NCBI RefSeq assembly: GCF_019145205.1
Contig: NZ_JAHSTT010000015.1
Location: 62,001 to 126,000, forward strand
Length of the DNA stretch: 64,000 bases
Direction: 5' to 3'
Origin: Pseudomonas khavaziana
GTDB lineage: Bacteria; Pseudomonadota; Gammaproteobacteria; Pseudomonadales; Pseudomonadaceae
Made by a program: the position numbers and the translations under genes. Every line of letters starts with the position of its first letter. Positions within the stretch are counted from its first letter, which is position 1. Positions 1 through 7,843 of the stretch are shown here, piece by piece. The notes under the pieces are model-generated. The model did no database searches. It had not been told where the DNA came from and was given only the letters and a program-made list of their open reading frames with translations.

Positions 1-522
1 AAGGAACAATACCCCGAGTACTCGATATTTCCGAGCAATCTCGTTCCGAGCTGCGCAGTCTGCAACACGCGCAAGCGAGACCGCATCCTGGAGGAAGGGA
101 CAAAAGTGCGGATGTTCCTGCATCCCTGTTACGACTTAATCCCAAACCTAGAGTTTCTGACGGTGCACACTCGCATGGAAGCGGATGCACTGATCTTATC
201 TTATCGACTGACACAGCCGGCCGGGATGGCGCTCCTCACCTTCCAGCATTTACGGGCGCATTTCAGGGAGCTCAAACTCGCCGATCGTTATAGACGGATG
301 GGCCTCGAGCATTTGGGGGGACTATATCCCGCCCTCCGCCGCGCCTACGGATTGGGTGAAGATGCCGGGCGGGTTGCAGTGAAGCTGATTGAGGGAGCTC
401 AGGACTTTGAAGAAGTGTCAGGTCCAAACTACTGGCTCGCCAAGCTCTATCGAGCACTGGCCAGTAATATCGGTTTCTGCGACGGCGGCTTCGATGTAAT
501 TCGAGTCCAAGACCAGCCGTAG
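1..522 (+). CDS. HNH-endonuclease-like protein, C-terminal part (5' end outside window)
   Basis: The frame is open from the first base, so the N-terminus lies outside the window; 173 residues are visible. Near its start is NLVPSCAVCNTRKRD, the second half of an HNH nuclease fold (Asn-Leu-Val-Pro, a CxxC zinc knuckle, then CNxxK), followed by FLHPCYD, a pattern seen after the HNH core in phage and defence-island nucleases. The remaining 120 residues are not recognised. The gene converges on the integrase of an ssrA-integrated element and is therefore element cargo. HNH proteins in such islands are often nuclease subunits of anti-phage systems, but the partner gene would lie to the left and cannot be seen. 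The family call is fairly safe; the role is inference. Confidence 0.6.
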   Translation, partial: KEQYPEYSIFPSNLVPSCAVCNTRKRDRILEEGTKVRMFLHPCYDLIPNLEFLTVHTRMEADALILSYRLTQPAGMALLTFQHLRAHFRELKLADRYRRMGLEHLGGLYPALRRAYGLGEDAGRVAVKLIEGAQDFEEVSGPNYWLAKLYRALASNIGFCDGGFDVIRVQDQP

Positions 523-665
523 TCTCCTCCACGAGCAAGAAGCCTTAGCAGCCGCTTGCCAGCATATTGCATAGGTCCAGTCCGGGCATACTAGCGCTTG
601 ATGTCAGCTTTTGGCCGACTGTTGCCTCTGGCCAACGGCAGCTCTATGTCGGAAGTCGCCTGGAA

Positions 666-1922
666 TCATCGTATCGAAACGACTTTTTTGTCTCGATTCT
701 CTCTGATAGCAGACAGAGACAGGTTGCCAGTAGCGGCTTCCTGAATGTGCTCACTCCACCAAGCCATCATCGGGCGTCTGCGTTCGATGTACTCTGCTCG
801 GTTGTAGGCGTTGCGTACCTCATCCTTATCGACGTGAGCTAGTGCTACTTCTATTAGCTCAGGCTCCCAGCCATGTTCGTTGAGGATAGTACTAGCCATT
901 GAGCGCATGCCGTGGCTTACCAGTCGGCCTTCGAAGCCCATGCGCTTTAGCGCCATGTTGGCGGTCTGGCTATTGCAATGGGTTCGAGGGTCCCTGTCCG
1001 CAGGGAATACGTACTCCCGGTGTCCGCTGTAGGGTTTGATTGCCTCCAGCAATGCCAGTGCTTGATCTGTGAGCGGCACGATATGTATGCGTCGTTTCTT
1101 CATCCGCTCGGCAGGGATCGTCCAGATACGCTTCTCGAAGTCGATGTCGGCCCAGCACGTGGTTGCAGCTTCGGCTGGGCGGGTCATGGTGTTGAGCTGC
1201 CATTCGATAAGGCAACGCGTAGTTCTTTTTATGCTGGCATTCGCAATTGCCACCATGAGCTCTTTCAGTTCATCGGGAGCAAGCGCCGCCATGTTTTTCT
1301 TTTTCGGCTTCTTGAAGACGGAGCGAATCCCGCTGAGTGGGTTTGCGTGTATCAGTCCTGAGTTGACCCCATAAGTCATGATCTCGTTTAGTCGCTGTGA
1401 CAGCCGTTTAACGGTTTCAAGGCTACCTTTGGTTTCGAGTGGTCGAAGAAGGTTGATGACTTGTGGGGCGCTGATGGCTGAAATCTGTGTGGTGGCTAAA
1501 TCCGGAAATACATGCAGCGTCAATGAGCGCCAGATGTCCTCGGCATAAGCTGGTGTGACCGCATCCCTTTTCAGTTCAAACCATTCCGTCGCGACATTCT
1601 GGAATGTGTGCTCGGTTTCAGCTTGCTTTGCTTGCAGCACTGCATCTCGTTGTTCTTTGGGATCGATGCCTTGGGCAAGTATTTCCCTCGCTGCAATGGA
1701 GCCCTTTCGTGCCTGCGCTAGCGAGACTTCAGGGAAGGTACCGAGGCCCATGTTGATCCGCTTCTTCGTCACGGGGTGTCGATAGTTGAAGTTCCATAGC
1801 TTGGAGCCATTACTTCTCACTCGCATCTGAAGTCCTCCACCGTCGAACAGGACGTAGTCCTTTTCAGCAGGCTTGGCAGATTTGATTTTGAGCTCAGAGA
1901 GGCGAACCGCTTGTGCGCACAT
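666..1922 (-). CDS. tyrosine recombinase / P4-type integrase of an ssrA island
   Basis: Site-specific integrase of the P4/DUF4102 class. The N-terminal domain (LSDGGG-like stretch LFDGGGLQMRV, then LGTFPEVSLAQAR) is the arm-binding domain. The catalytic domain shows the Arg of MTRPAEA, the HxxR box in VSHGMRSMAS, the His of HVDKDEVR, and the nucleophile Tyr in NAYNRAEY near the C-terminus. All catalytic residues appear present, so the enzyme looks intact. The ATG at 1922 is chosen because family members begin shortly before LSELKIKSAKP; an ATG at 1928 and a TTG at 1952 are in frame, and no good ribosome-binding site decides between them. It reads in the same direction as ssrA, whose 3' end is about 180 bp upstream and is the likely attachment site. 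Repeats overlap its start. Confidence 0.93.
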   Translation of the reverse strand: MCAQAVRLSELKIKSAKPAEKDYVLFDGGGLQMRVRSNGSKLWNFNYRHPVTKKRINMGLGTFPEVSLAQARKGSIAAREILAQGIDPKEQRDAVLQAKQAETEHTFQNVATEWFELKRDAVTPAYAEDIWRSLTLHVFPDLATTQISAISAPQVINLLRPLETKGSLETVKRLSQRLNEIMTYGVNSGLIHANPLSGIRSVFKKPKKKNMAALAPDELKELMVAIANASIKRTTRCLIEWQLNTMTRPAEAATTCWADIDFEKRIWTIPAERMKKRRIHIVPLTDQALALLEAIKPYSGHREYVFPADRDPRTHCNSQTANMALKRMGFEGRLVSHGMRSMASTILNEHGWEPELIEVALAHVDKDEVRNAYNRAEYIERRRPMMAWWSEHIQEAATGNLSLSAIRENRDKKVVSIR

Positions 1923-1993
1923 TGGCATTCCAGGATGGGGTTGGCATTCCAAAAATTAACACTGTTGGGCTTGGAATGCCATTTGGAATGCCA
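1923..1993. repeat. four copies of TGGCATTCC in two orientations (integrase arm sites?)
   Basis: TGGCATTCC occurs at 1923-1931 and 1942-1950, and its complement GGAATGCCA at 1973-1981 and 1985-1993. The cluster sits between the integrase start and the ssrA 3' end, where arm-type integrase sites and integrase autoregulatory sites are usually found. The repeats are seen directly; their function is inferred. Confidence 0.7.
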
Positions 1994-2068
1994 TGAAGCG
2001 TGGCTGTTCTCGGACGTCCGTGGACGCTGATGGCGCTGAAATCCCCGTATTTACTGGATTCTAGGCAC

Positions 2069-2094
2069 AAAAAAAGACGTCCGCGGACGTCTTT
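2069..2094 (-). terminator. intrinsic terminator of ssrA
   Basis: A perfect 22-bp palindrome at 2073-2094 (core GACGTCCGCGGACGTC) is followed, on the minus strand, by a run of seven T. It lies 12 bp after the tmRNA CCA end. A close variant of its core, GACGTCCGTGGACG, recurs at about 2016-2029. Confidence 0.9.
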
Positions 2095-2105
2095 AGATGT
2101 TTAAG

Positions 2106-2140
2106 TGGTGGAGCCGGGGGGATTTGAACCCCCGTCCGCC
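2106..2140 (-). other. probable island attachment site at the ssrA 3' end
   Basis: The T-arm and acceptor part of tmRNA, ending in GGCTCCACCA, is intact and adjoins the integrase gene. tmRNA 3' ends are common targets for this integrase class, which keep the RNA gene functional by supplying the duplicated end. The distal copy would lie left of the window, so the exact core cannot be defined here. Confidence 0.5.
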
Positions 2141-2503
2141 AGTACTCCGCTGTCGGTACTACATGCGTAGCCGTTTCTATTAAGTTAACCCTCAGCGACC
2201 CGAAGGGCAGGGTGCTTTGGGCGAGTTGTGTAAGTTTTAGCCGCTTCGTCCACAACGTACTGCACGGCGATTCTGTTCTATATGACAATCACTTTGGGTT
2301 TACAGACATCCCCTGGTGATTGCTGGACCCGAAGGTACCAGAAGCTCAGGATCTAAGGCTGCTTACGCAGCGATAGAGAATTCCTGGCCGTAGTTTTCGT
2401 CATTGGCAACTATAAGAAGTTGCAACAGTGGATTTACGAGTTCTGTTACCAACTCGGCATGCACCTAAAGTTTCGCAACCGGCGTCGAATCCTAAACGGC
2501 CCC
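2106..2503 (-). ncRNA. ssrA: transfer-messenger RNA (tmRNA)
   Basis: tmRNA rescues ribosomes stalled on broken mRNAs and tags the nascent peptide for proteolysis. The 5' end GGGGCCG pairs with the 3' CGGCTCC before ACCA (one G-U pair), and the T-arm GGGGGTTCAAATCCCCC is visible. The resume codon starts the tag frame, which reads ANDENYGQEFSIAA followed by TAA, with the conserved AND start and AA end. The length is about 398 nt, typical for proteobacteria. Its protein partner SmpB is encoded at 8650-9132. The 3' end adjoins an integrase and is the likely integration target. Confidence 0.97.
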
Positions 2504-2570
2504 GTGCTTGTAACTCGTTGTTTCTTAGTGAGTGACAAGCCTGTGCAGTGTACGCCAAAAGGTCAGCGAA

Positions 2571-2590
2571 GGCCAACCCGAAGGTTGGCC
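2571..2590 (-). terminator. hairpin after the small secreted-protein gene
   Basis: An eight-bp stem GGCCAACC / GGTTGGCC with a TTCG loop lies 8 bp past the stop of the 2598-2879 gene. A weak T-rich stretch follows on the minus strand. Confidence 0.6.
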
Positions 2591-2597
2591 CTATCGC

Positions 2598-2879
2598 TTA
2601 CTGGCCGCCTTTGTCGCTGTTTTGCAGGTCCTGCAGGGCCTTGGAGGTGATTTCGATGCACTTCTTCTCATCACCTGCCGCGAGGGCGGCCTTGGCCTGG
2701 GAAACGGCGGTGTCTATTTCGCCGCTTTTGCCGCTGGTGTCGGTGGCCAGCAGGGCCTTGCCGTTGTTGATTTTATCCAGATTGATCTGGCACAGGTCTT
2801 TGTCACTGCCGGCTGCAAACACAGGGGAGGCCAGCATCGCAGCGGTAATAAACAAGCCAGCAAGAGCGGAACGCTTCAT
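2598..2879 (-). CDS. small secreted protein of unknown function
   Basis: 93 residues. The first 22 (Lys-Arg, hydrophobic core, VFAA) form a clear Sec signal peptide cut after an Ala. The mature part is about 70 residues, Lys/Asp/Ala-rich, with two cysteines (DLCQINL and KKCIEI) that could form a disulfide. It looks helical and soluble. It stands alone between ssrA and the lactate operon with its own terminator and an AAGGAGATACCC-type ribosome-binding site before the ATG. I do not recognise a named family; small periplasmic proteins of this type are widespread in Pseudomonas. Confidence 0.85.
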   Translation of the reverse strand: MKRSALAGLFITAAMLASPVFAAGSDKDLCQINLDKINNGKALLATDTSGKSGEIDTAVSQAKAALAAGDEKKCIEITSKALQDLQNSDKGGQ

Positions 2880-3015
2880 AGGGTATCTCCTTGCGCAAAA
2901 GGGCTCGACGCTGCTGGCGTTTAACCGCTGCCAGCGACATCACTGATGAGCCTCGTTCGTCGAGGCCTATGCAGATGACTGCGCCAGCGCGCCAGGGTTC
3001 TGTTTTTTTGCCGGG

Positions 3016-5826
3016 TTAGTGAGCGCGTGCGCGGGTGACCCGGTCCACCAGGTAGACCAAACCGTGGTAGTCGATGCCGCCATGCTGGCTCAGGCCGATC
3101 TCGCAGGTGCGGCTGGTGGAGATGCCTTCGCTGCAATGTTGCACGGCATCTCTGAGCGATCGCAGGGAGTGGGCGTTGAGTTCCGGCGTGGTGAAGCCTT
3201 TGTCGCCGGCAAACCCGCAGCAATGAATGCCTTCGGGGATTACCACGGTTTTTGCGCAGCGCCGGGCCAGTTCTATCAGCGCCTGGCTTTCGCCCAGGTG
3301 CTGGGTGCTGCAGGTGACGTGTACGGCGATGGGCGCTTCCTGGGGGGTGAAGTCCAGGCGCTCCATCAGGTGGGTGCGGATGAAACGCACCGGGTCGTAG
3401 AGGTCCAGGCGCGTGTCGCCCAACTCTTGCACCAAGCGCAGGGTGCATGGGCTGGTGTCGCAATAGATCGGATCGAGGCCGCCACGGCTGGCGTGGAGCA
3501 GGGCGCCGATCAGCTCCTGGCGCTTGTGTTCGGCCTGCTCGGCGTAGCCTTTGGATGCGAAGGGTTGGCCGCAGCAGAGGCTGTCCTGGTTGTCGGGGAA
3601 GACCACCTGGTAGCCAGCTTTTTCCAGCAGTTGGCGGGTTTTATCGTACAGCGACATCTGCTCTTTATCCCCGGCTGCCGGGCCCATGGCGCGTGAGACG
3701 CAGGCGGCCAGATACACCACTCGCGGGCGCTCGTCCGATACCGCAGGGCTGAAGCGAATGGCTTTTTCCGGTTGAGGTATGGCGTTGGTCCACTGCGGAA
3801 CCTGGCCTTTGGACAATTTGGTCAGCGTGGCTGACCACTTCGCCAGGCGCGGTGCCCCCAGCAGCATGCGTGCACCATTGGCGACATGCAGCGTAAAGCG
3901 TGCGCCTTGCAGCGCCGTGGAGAAATGACTGGCAAGCCATTCGGCGGTTTTCGTACGGTCGGCCTCGTGGCTGCGCAGCTTTTTCACCAGGTCACCGGTG
4001 TTGATACCGACCGGGCAGCGTTGGGCGCAGAGCCCGGTCGCGGCGCAGGTCTCGATGCCTTGATAATGGTAGGCCGCTTCCAGCTCGGTGGTGTCGACCC
4101 CCGCGCGTTGCTTGGCCTGAATATCGCGCCAGATCACGATGCGTTGACGTGGGCTCAACGTCAGGCCCTTTGACGGGCACACTGGCTCGCAGAACCCGCA
4201 CTCAATGCACTTATCCACAAGCTCATCGGCGGCGGGCAAGGGCTTGAGGTGTTTGAGGTGGATCTGCGGGTCGTCGCTGAGCACTACATCCGGGTTGAGA
4301 ATGCCGTTGGGGTCGAGCAGGCGCTTGAGTTGCCACATCAGCTGATAAGCGTCGCTGCCCCACTCCAGCTCGACGAACGGCGCCATATTGCGGCCGGTGC
4401 CATGTTCGGCTTTCAGCGAGCCACCGAATTCAACCGCCACCAGCTGCGCGACGTCATCCATGAACGCTTGATAACGTGTGACTTCTTCGCGGCTGTTGAA
4501 GCCCTGGGTGAACACAAAGTGCAGATTGCCTTCCAGGGCGTGTCCGAAAAGGATGGCTTCGTCGTAGTGATGTTTATCGAACAATTCGACCAAACGGTTC
4601 ACGCCAATCGCCAGTTGCTCTACGGGGAAGGTGACGTCTTCGATGATCACGGTGGTGCCGGTTTTGCGCACCGCGCCTACGGCGGGGAAGGTGTCTTTGC
4701 GGATCGCCCACAGGCGAGCGTTTTCCACGGGGTCTTCGGTGAAGTCGACCTGTTTCTCTACGGGAAACGCCGCCAGGGAAGCCATGATCAGCGTCAGTTG
4801 TTCGTGGAGTAATGAGGGCGAGGCGGCCCGGGATTCGATCAGCAGTGCGCAGGCATTTTCCGATAAGTGTTGTACGAATGCGGGCATGCCCGGCTTGTTC
4901 TGCACCGAGCGCATGCTGCGTCGATCCAGCAGCTCGACCGCTGAGACCGGCTGGGTTTTCAACACCGTTACCGCGTTGCAGCACGTCTCGACATCCGGGA
5001 ATACGATCAGCGCCGAGGCTTTGTTCGGGTGATCGACCACCGTGTCGTAGGTGACGGCACTGATAAATCCCAGGGTGCCCTCGGAGCCCACCAGCAGGTG
5101 GCTGAGAATATCCAGCGGGTCATCGAAATCCACCAGGGCGTTGAGTGAAAGGCCGGTGGTATTTTTCAGACGGTATTTGTGGCGAATCTTTGCCGCCAGT
5201 TCAGTATTTTCCCTCGTTTCACGGCCCAATGTGGCCAGGCGTTCAAGCAACTCGCCGTGTGTCTGGCGGAAGGCCTGCACGCTGGCGGCGTCTTCCGTAT
5301 CCAGGCGGTTGCCATCGGCCAGTACCAGGCGGATGCCCGCCAGGGTGTGGTAGGTATTTTGCGCCGTGCCGCAGCACATGCCACTGGCGTTGTTGGCAAC
5401 GATACCGCCAATCTTGCAGGCATTGATCGACGCCGGGTCCGGCCCGATCTTGCGCCCGAATGGCGCGAGCCAGGCGTTGGCCTGGGCGCCTATGACGCCG
5501 GGTTGCAGGCGTATCTGAGTGCCTTGCCCGCGGATTTCGCGATGGTTCCAATTGTCTCCCAGCACAATCAGCACCGAGTCGCTGATGGCCTGCCCGGACA
5601 GGCTGGTGCCGGCGGCACGAAAGGTCACTGGCACGCGATCACGCTGGGCCAGTTGCAGCAGTGTGACCACTTCGTCTTCTGACTCCACGCGGATCACCAG
5701 CTGTGGGACCAGGCGGTAAAAGCTGGCGTCGGTGCCGAAGGCCAGGGTGGAAAGTGCGTCGTCGAAACGACGGTCTTTCGGGATCAGTCGTGCGACGTCG
5801 CTGAGAAAAGCAGCAGGCAGGCTCAT
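3016..5826 (-). CDS. FAD-linked D-lactate dehydrogenase with Fe-S and CCG domains (LldE/Dld-II type)
   Basis: 936 residues, oxidising a 2-hydroxy acid (by context D-lactate) and passing electrons to the quinone pool at the membrane. Order of domains: FAD_binding_4 / PCMH fold in the first 250 residues (TFRAAGTSLSGQA, NNASGMCCG, LLVGSEGTLGFI), FAD-oxidase C-terminal domain to about 520, two 4Fe-4S motifs (CIECGFCEPVCP and CAATGLCAQRCPVG), then two CCG cysteine domains (CCGQPFASKGY, CCGFAGDKG). This matches the long single-chain form found beside lactate permease in Pseudomonas. It is the second gene after lldP, 70 bp downstream. Glycolate oxidase is less likely because it is usually split into GlcDEF. 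Confidence 0.9.
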   Translation of the reverse strand: MSLPAAFLSDVARLIPKDRRFDDALSTLAFGTDASFYRLVPQLVIRVESEDEVVTLLQLAQRDRVPVTFRAAGTSLSGQAISDSVLIVLGDNWNHREIRGQGTQIRLQPGVIGAQANAWLAPFGRKIGPDPASINACKIGGIVANNASGMCCGTAQNTYHTLAGIRLVLADGNRLDTEDAASVQAFRQTHGELLERLATLGRETRENTELAAKIRHKYRLKNTTGLSLNALVDFDDPLDILSHLLVGSEGTLGFISAVTYDTVVDHPNKASALIVFPDVETCCNAVTVLKTQPVSAVELLDRRSMRSVQNKPGMPAFVQHLSENACALLIESRAASPSLLHEQLTLIMASLAAFPVEKQVDFTEDPVENARLWAIRKDTFPAVGAVRKTGTTVIIEDVTFPVEQLAIGVNRLVELFDKHHYDEAILFGHALEGNLHFVFTQGFNSREEVTRYQAFMDDVAQLVAVEFGGSLKAEHGTGRNMAPFVELEWGSDAYQLMWQLKRLLDPNGILNPDVVLSDDPQIHLKHLKPLPAADELVDKCIECGFCEPVCPSKGLTLSPRQRIVIWRDIQAKQRAGVDTTELEAAYHYQGIETCAATGLCAQRCPVGINTGDLVKKLRSHEADRTKTAEWLASHFSTALQGARFTLHVANGARMLLGAPRLAKWSATLTKLSKGQVPQWTNAIPQPEKAIRFSPAVSDERPRVVYLAACVSRAMGPAAGDKEQMSLYDKTRQLLEKAGYQVVFPDNQDSLCCGQPFASKGYAEQAEHKRQELIGALLHASRGGLDPIYCDTSPCTLRLVQELGDTRLDLYDPVRFIRTHLMERLDFTPQEAPIAVHVTCSTQHLGESQALIELARRCAKTVVIPEGIHCCGFAGDKGFTTPELNAHSLRSLRDAVQHCSEGISTSRTCEIGLSQHGGIDYHGLVYLVDRVTRARAH

Positions 5827-5845
5827 CGGTCCTCCAGAAATAGCA

Positions 5846-5870
5846 GACGCCGGAATCGTTATCCGGCGTC
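5846..5870 (-). other. lldP-dld intergenic hairpin
   Basis: A perfect 9-bp stem GACGCCGGA / TCCGGCGTC with a 7-nt loop fills the 70-bp gap between lldP and the dehydrogenase. There is no T-tract, so it is more likely an mRNA processing or stabilising element than a terminator. Confidence 0.5.
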
Positions 5871-5896
5871 GATTCTTACCCTATTACGCGCAGGTC

Positions 5897-7591
5897 TCAG
5901 TGCACCAGCATACCGGTGAACCAATACGCCTGCGCCAAGGTGATCAGCCCGACGATGGTGGCAAAAAACAGGCTGTGTTTGAGGGTAAAGCGGAACAGGT
6001 CGGATTCCTTGCCTACCAGGCCGGTGGCGGCGCAGGCCACGGCGATCGATTGCGGCGAGATCATTTTGCCGGTCACGCCGCCGCTGGTGTTCGCCGCCAC
6101 CAACAAGGTGTCGTTGACACCGATCTGGTGGGCGGTGGTGGCTTGCAATGAGCTGAACAGAGCGTTGGATGAGGTATCGGAGCCTGTCAGGAAAACCCCC
6201 AGCCAGCCAAGGAATGGCGAAAAGAACGGGAAAGCTGCGCCGGTACCAGCCAGAACCAAGGCCATGGTCGAGGACATGCCCGAATAGTTGGTGACGAAAG
6301 CAAACGCCAACACCATGCCGATGGACAGGATCGGCCAACGCAGCTCAAAGAAGGTTTCCTTTAAAGTGGTAAGACCAGTTTTGACGTCAATTTTCAACAC
6401 CAGCATGGATATCAGAGCGGAGAAGAAAATCGCGGTGCCGGTGGCTGAAATCGGGTCGAGCTTGAATACGGCCGGGATGGCGGTCGGGTTGGTCACGATG
6501 GGGGCGACTTTGATCACCAGTTGATCCAGATGAGGGATCGCAAAGTTGAAGACCCAGCTGTACATCGAACCGCCCGCGGCGAACATGGCCTTGAAGGGCT
6601 TGAGGGTCCAGATGGTGACCAGCACGGTCAGGATCAGGAACGGTGACCAGGCCTTGAAAATCTGCCCCAGGCTGTAGGGCGAAACCGCGGTGCTGCGTGG
6701 CAATCCGAAGCCGCCGACGCTGGAAGTGACCGCTACGCTGGAGGTGGCGCCGGCAATTTGTGCGCCTGCGGTGCGCTTGGGCTGCCAGACTTTGAGGAAC
6801 AGCGTCAGGGCGATCAGGCTGGCGAGCGCCGAGGTAATGTCCGGCAGTTCCGGGCCAATGAAGTTGGAGGTGAAATACTGGGTGATGGCAAAGCTCAAGC
6901 CCGCGACCAGTGCAGCTGGCCAGGTTTCGCGAACGCCACGCAGGCCGTCCATCATGAACACCAGCCAGAAGGGCACGAACAGTGACAGCAGCGGCAATTG
7001 CCGGCCGGTCATGGCGCCGATCTTGAACGCATCAATGCCGGTGACCTGGCCTGCGACGATGATCGGAATGCCCAATGCACCGAAGGCCACTGGCGCGGTG
7101 TTGGCAATCAGGCACAGGCCGGCGGCGTACAGCGGGTTGAAACCCAGGCCGACCAGCAGCGCGGCGGTAATCGCCACAGGTGCACCAAAACCGGCGGCGC
7201 CTTCCAGGAAAGCACCGAAGCAGAAGCCGATCAACAGTACCTGCAGGCGCTGGTCGTCGGTGATCGACAAGACGGAGCTGCGGATGATCTCGAACTGACC
7301 GCTCTTGACCGTTAATTTGTAGAGGAATACCGCTGCCACGATGATCCAGGCGATGGGCCACAAGCCGTAGGCAAAGCCATATCCAGCAGCGGCCAGGGCC
7401 ATGTCTACCGGCATCTGGAAGGCGAATATGGCGACCAGGATCGACAGCGCCAGGGTGATGCTGCCAGCCACATGGCCTTTAAGGCGAAAGACGGCAAGGG
7501 CCAGGAAGAAAAACACGATGGGAATAACCGCTGCCATTGCGGACAAGCCGAGGCTGCCGAGAGGGCTGTAGAGCTGTTGCCAGGTTTGCAT
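5897..7591 (-). CDS. lldP: L-lactate permease
   Basis: 564 residues from the ATG at 7591 (MQTWQQLYSPLG), the usual LldP start; an upstream in-frame extension would run over the operator and is rejected. It is a polytopic inner-membrane protein of about 12-14 hydrophobic segments that imports lactate with protons. Family marks include the GAAGFGAPVAITAALLVGLGFNP region, FLGWLGVFLTGSDTSSNALF and ANTSGGVTGKMISPQSIA. It is the first gene of the lactate operon, followed by the dehydrogenase. A palindromic FadR-family operator lies 43 bp upstream of the start and a CA-rich Hfq/Crc-type motif just before the ribosome-binding region. Confidence 0.95.
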   Translation of the reverse strand: MQTWQQLYSPLGSLGLSAMAAVIPIVFFFLALAVFRLKGHVAGSITLALSILVAIFAFQMPVDMALAAAGYGFAYGLWPIAWIIVAAVFLYKLTVKSGQFEIIRSSVLSITDDQRLQVLLIGFCFGAFLEGAAGFGAPVAITAALLVGLGFNPLYAAGLCLIANTAPVAFGALGIPIIVAGQVTGIDAFKIGAMTGRQLPLLSLFVPFWLVFMMDGLRGVRETWPAALVAGLSFAITQYFTSNFIGPELPDITSALASLIALTLFLKVWQPKRTAGAQIAGATSSVAVTSSVGGFGLPRSTAVSPYSLGQIFKAWSPFLILTVLVTIWTLKPFKAMFAAGGSMYSWVFNFAIPHLDQLVIKVAPIVTNPTAIPAVFKLDPISATGTAIFFSALISMLVLKIDVKTGLTTLKETFFELRWPILSIGMVLAFAFVTNYSGMSSTMALVLAGTGAAFPFFSPFLGWLGVFLTGSDTSSNALFSSLQATTAHQIGVNDTLLVAANTSGGVTGKMISPQSIAVACAATGLVGKESDLFRFTLKHSLFFATIVGLITLAQAYWFTGMLVH

Positions 7592-7607
7592 ATGGGGTGG
7601 CCCCTGA

Positions 7608-7623
7608 TTTTGTTGTTGTTTGT
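7608..7623 (-). promoter_or_regulatory. CA-rich Hfq/Crc motif before lldP
   Basis: On the lldP sense strand the leader reads ACAAACAACAACAAAA about 17 nt before the ATG and directly ahead of AGGGG. It fits the AAnAAnAA catabolite-activity motif bound by Hfq with Crc in Pseudomonas. The match is seen; repression is inferred. Confidence 0.55.
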
Positions 7624-7633
7624 GTGCTTGGGT

Positions 7634-7650
7634 AATTGGTAATACCAATT
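7634..7650. promoter_or_regulatory. LldR-type operator upstream of lldP
   Basis: A 17-bp near-perfect palindrome AATTGGTAATACCAATT lies between lldP and the divergent regulator gene. It has the TNGTnnnACNA core expected of FadR-subfamily GntR regulators. Confidence 0.8.
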
Positions 7651-7843
7651 TACACTCGCTGTTGGCTAGATTAAGAGGCATTGCCGGGGTGTGTCAATTT
7701 GCCGCTCGCGAAACTTTGGTCTGAGGGTGTGATGGACGGCGATCTGATCGGATGAATCGAAGGCGTTCTGATAGGTGCTGCAAGCGCAGCGATAGGCCAG
7801 AATAGGGGGCCCGGCGAGTGGTCGGGATCGTGGAGAGTGAGTT

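Noticed and set aside
567..842. A plus-strand 91-residue frame overlapping the integrase 3' end
   Set aside because: No ribosome-binding site or family likeness, and it is antisense to a clear integrase.
7592..7681. A longer LldP N-terminus beginning at 7681
   Set aside because: The added 30 residues are polar, run through the palindromic operator and CA motif, and are absent from the family.
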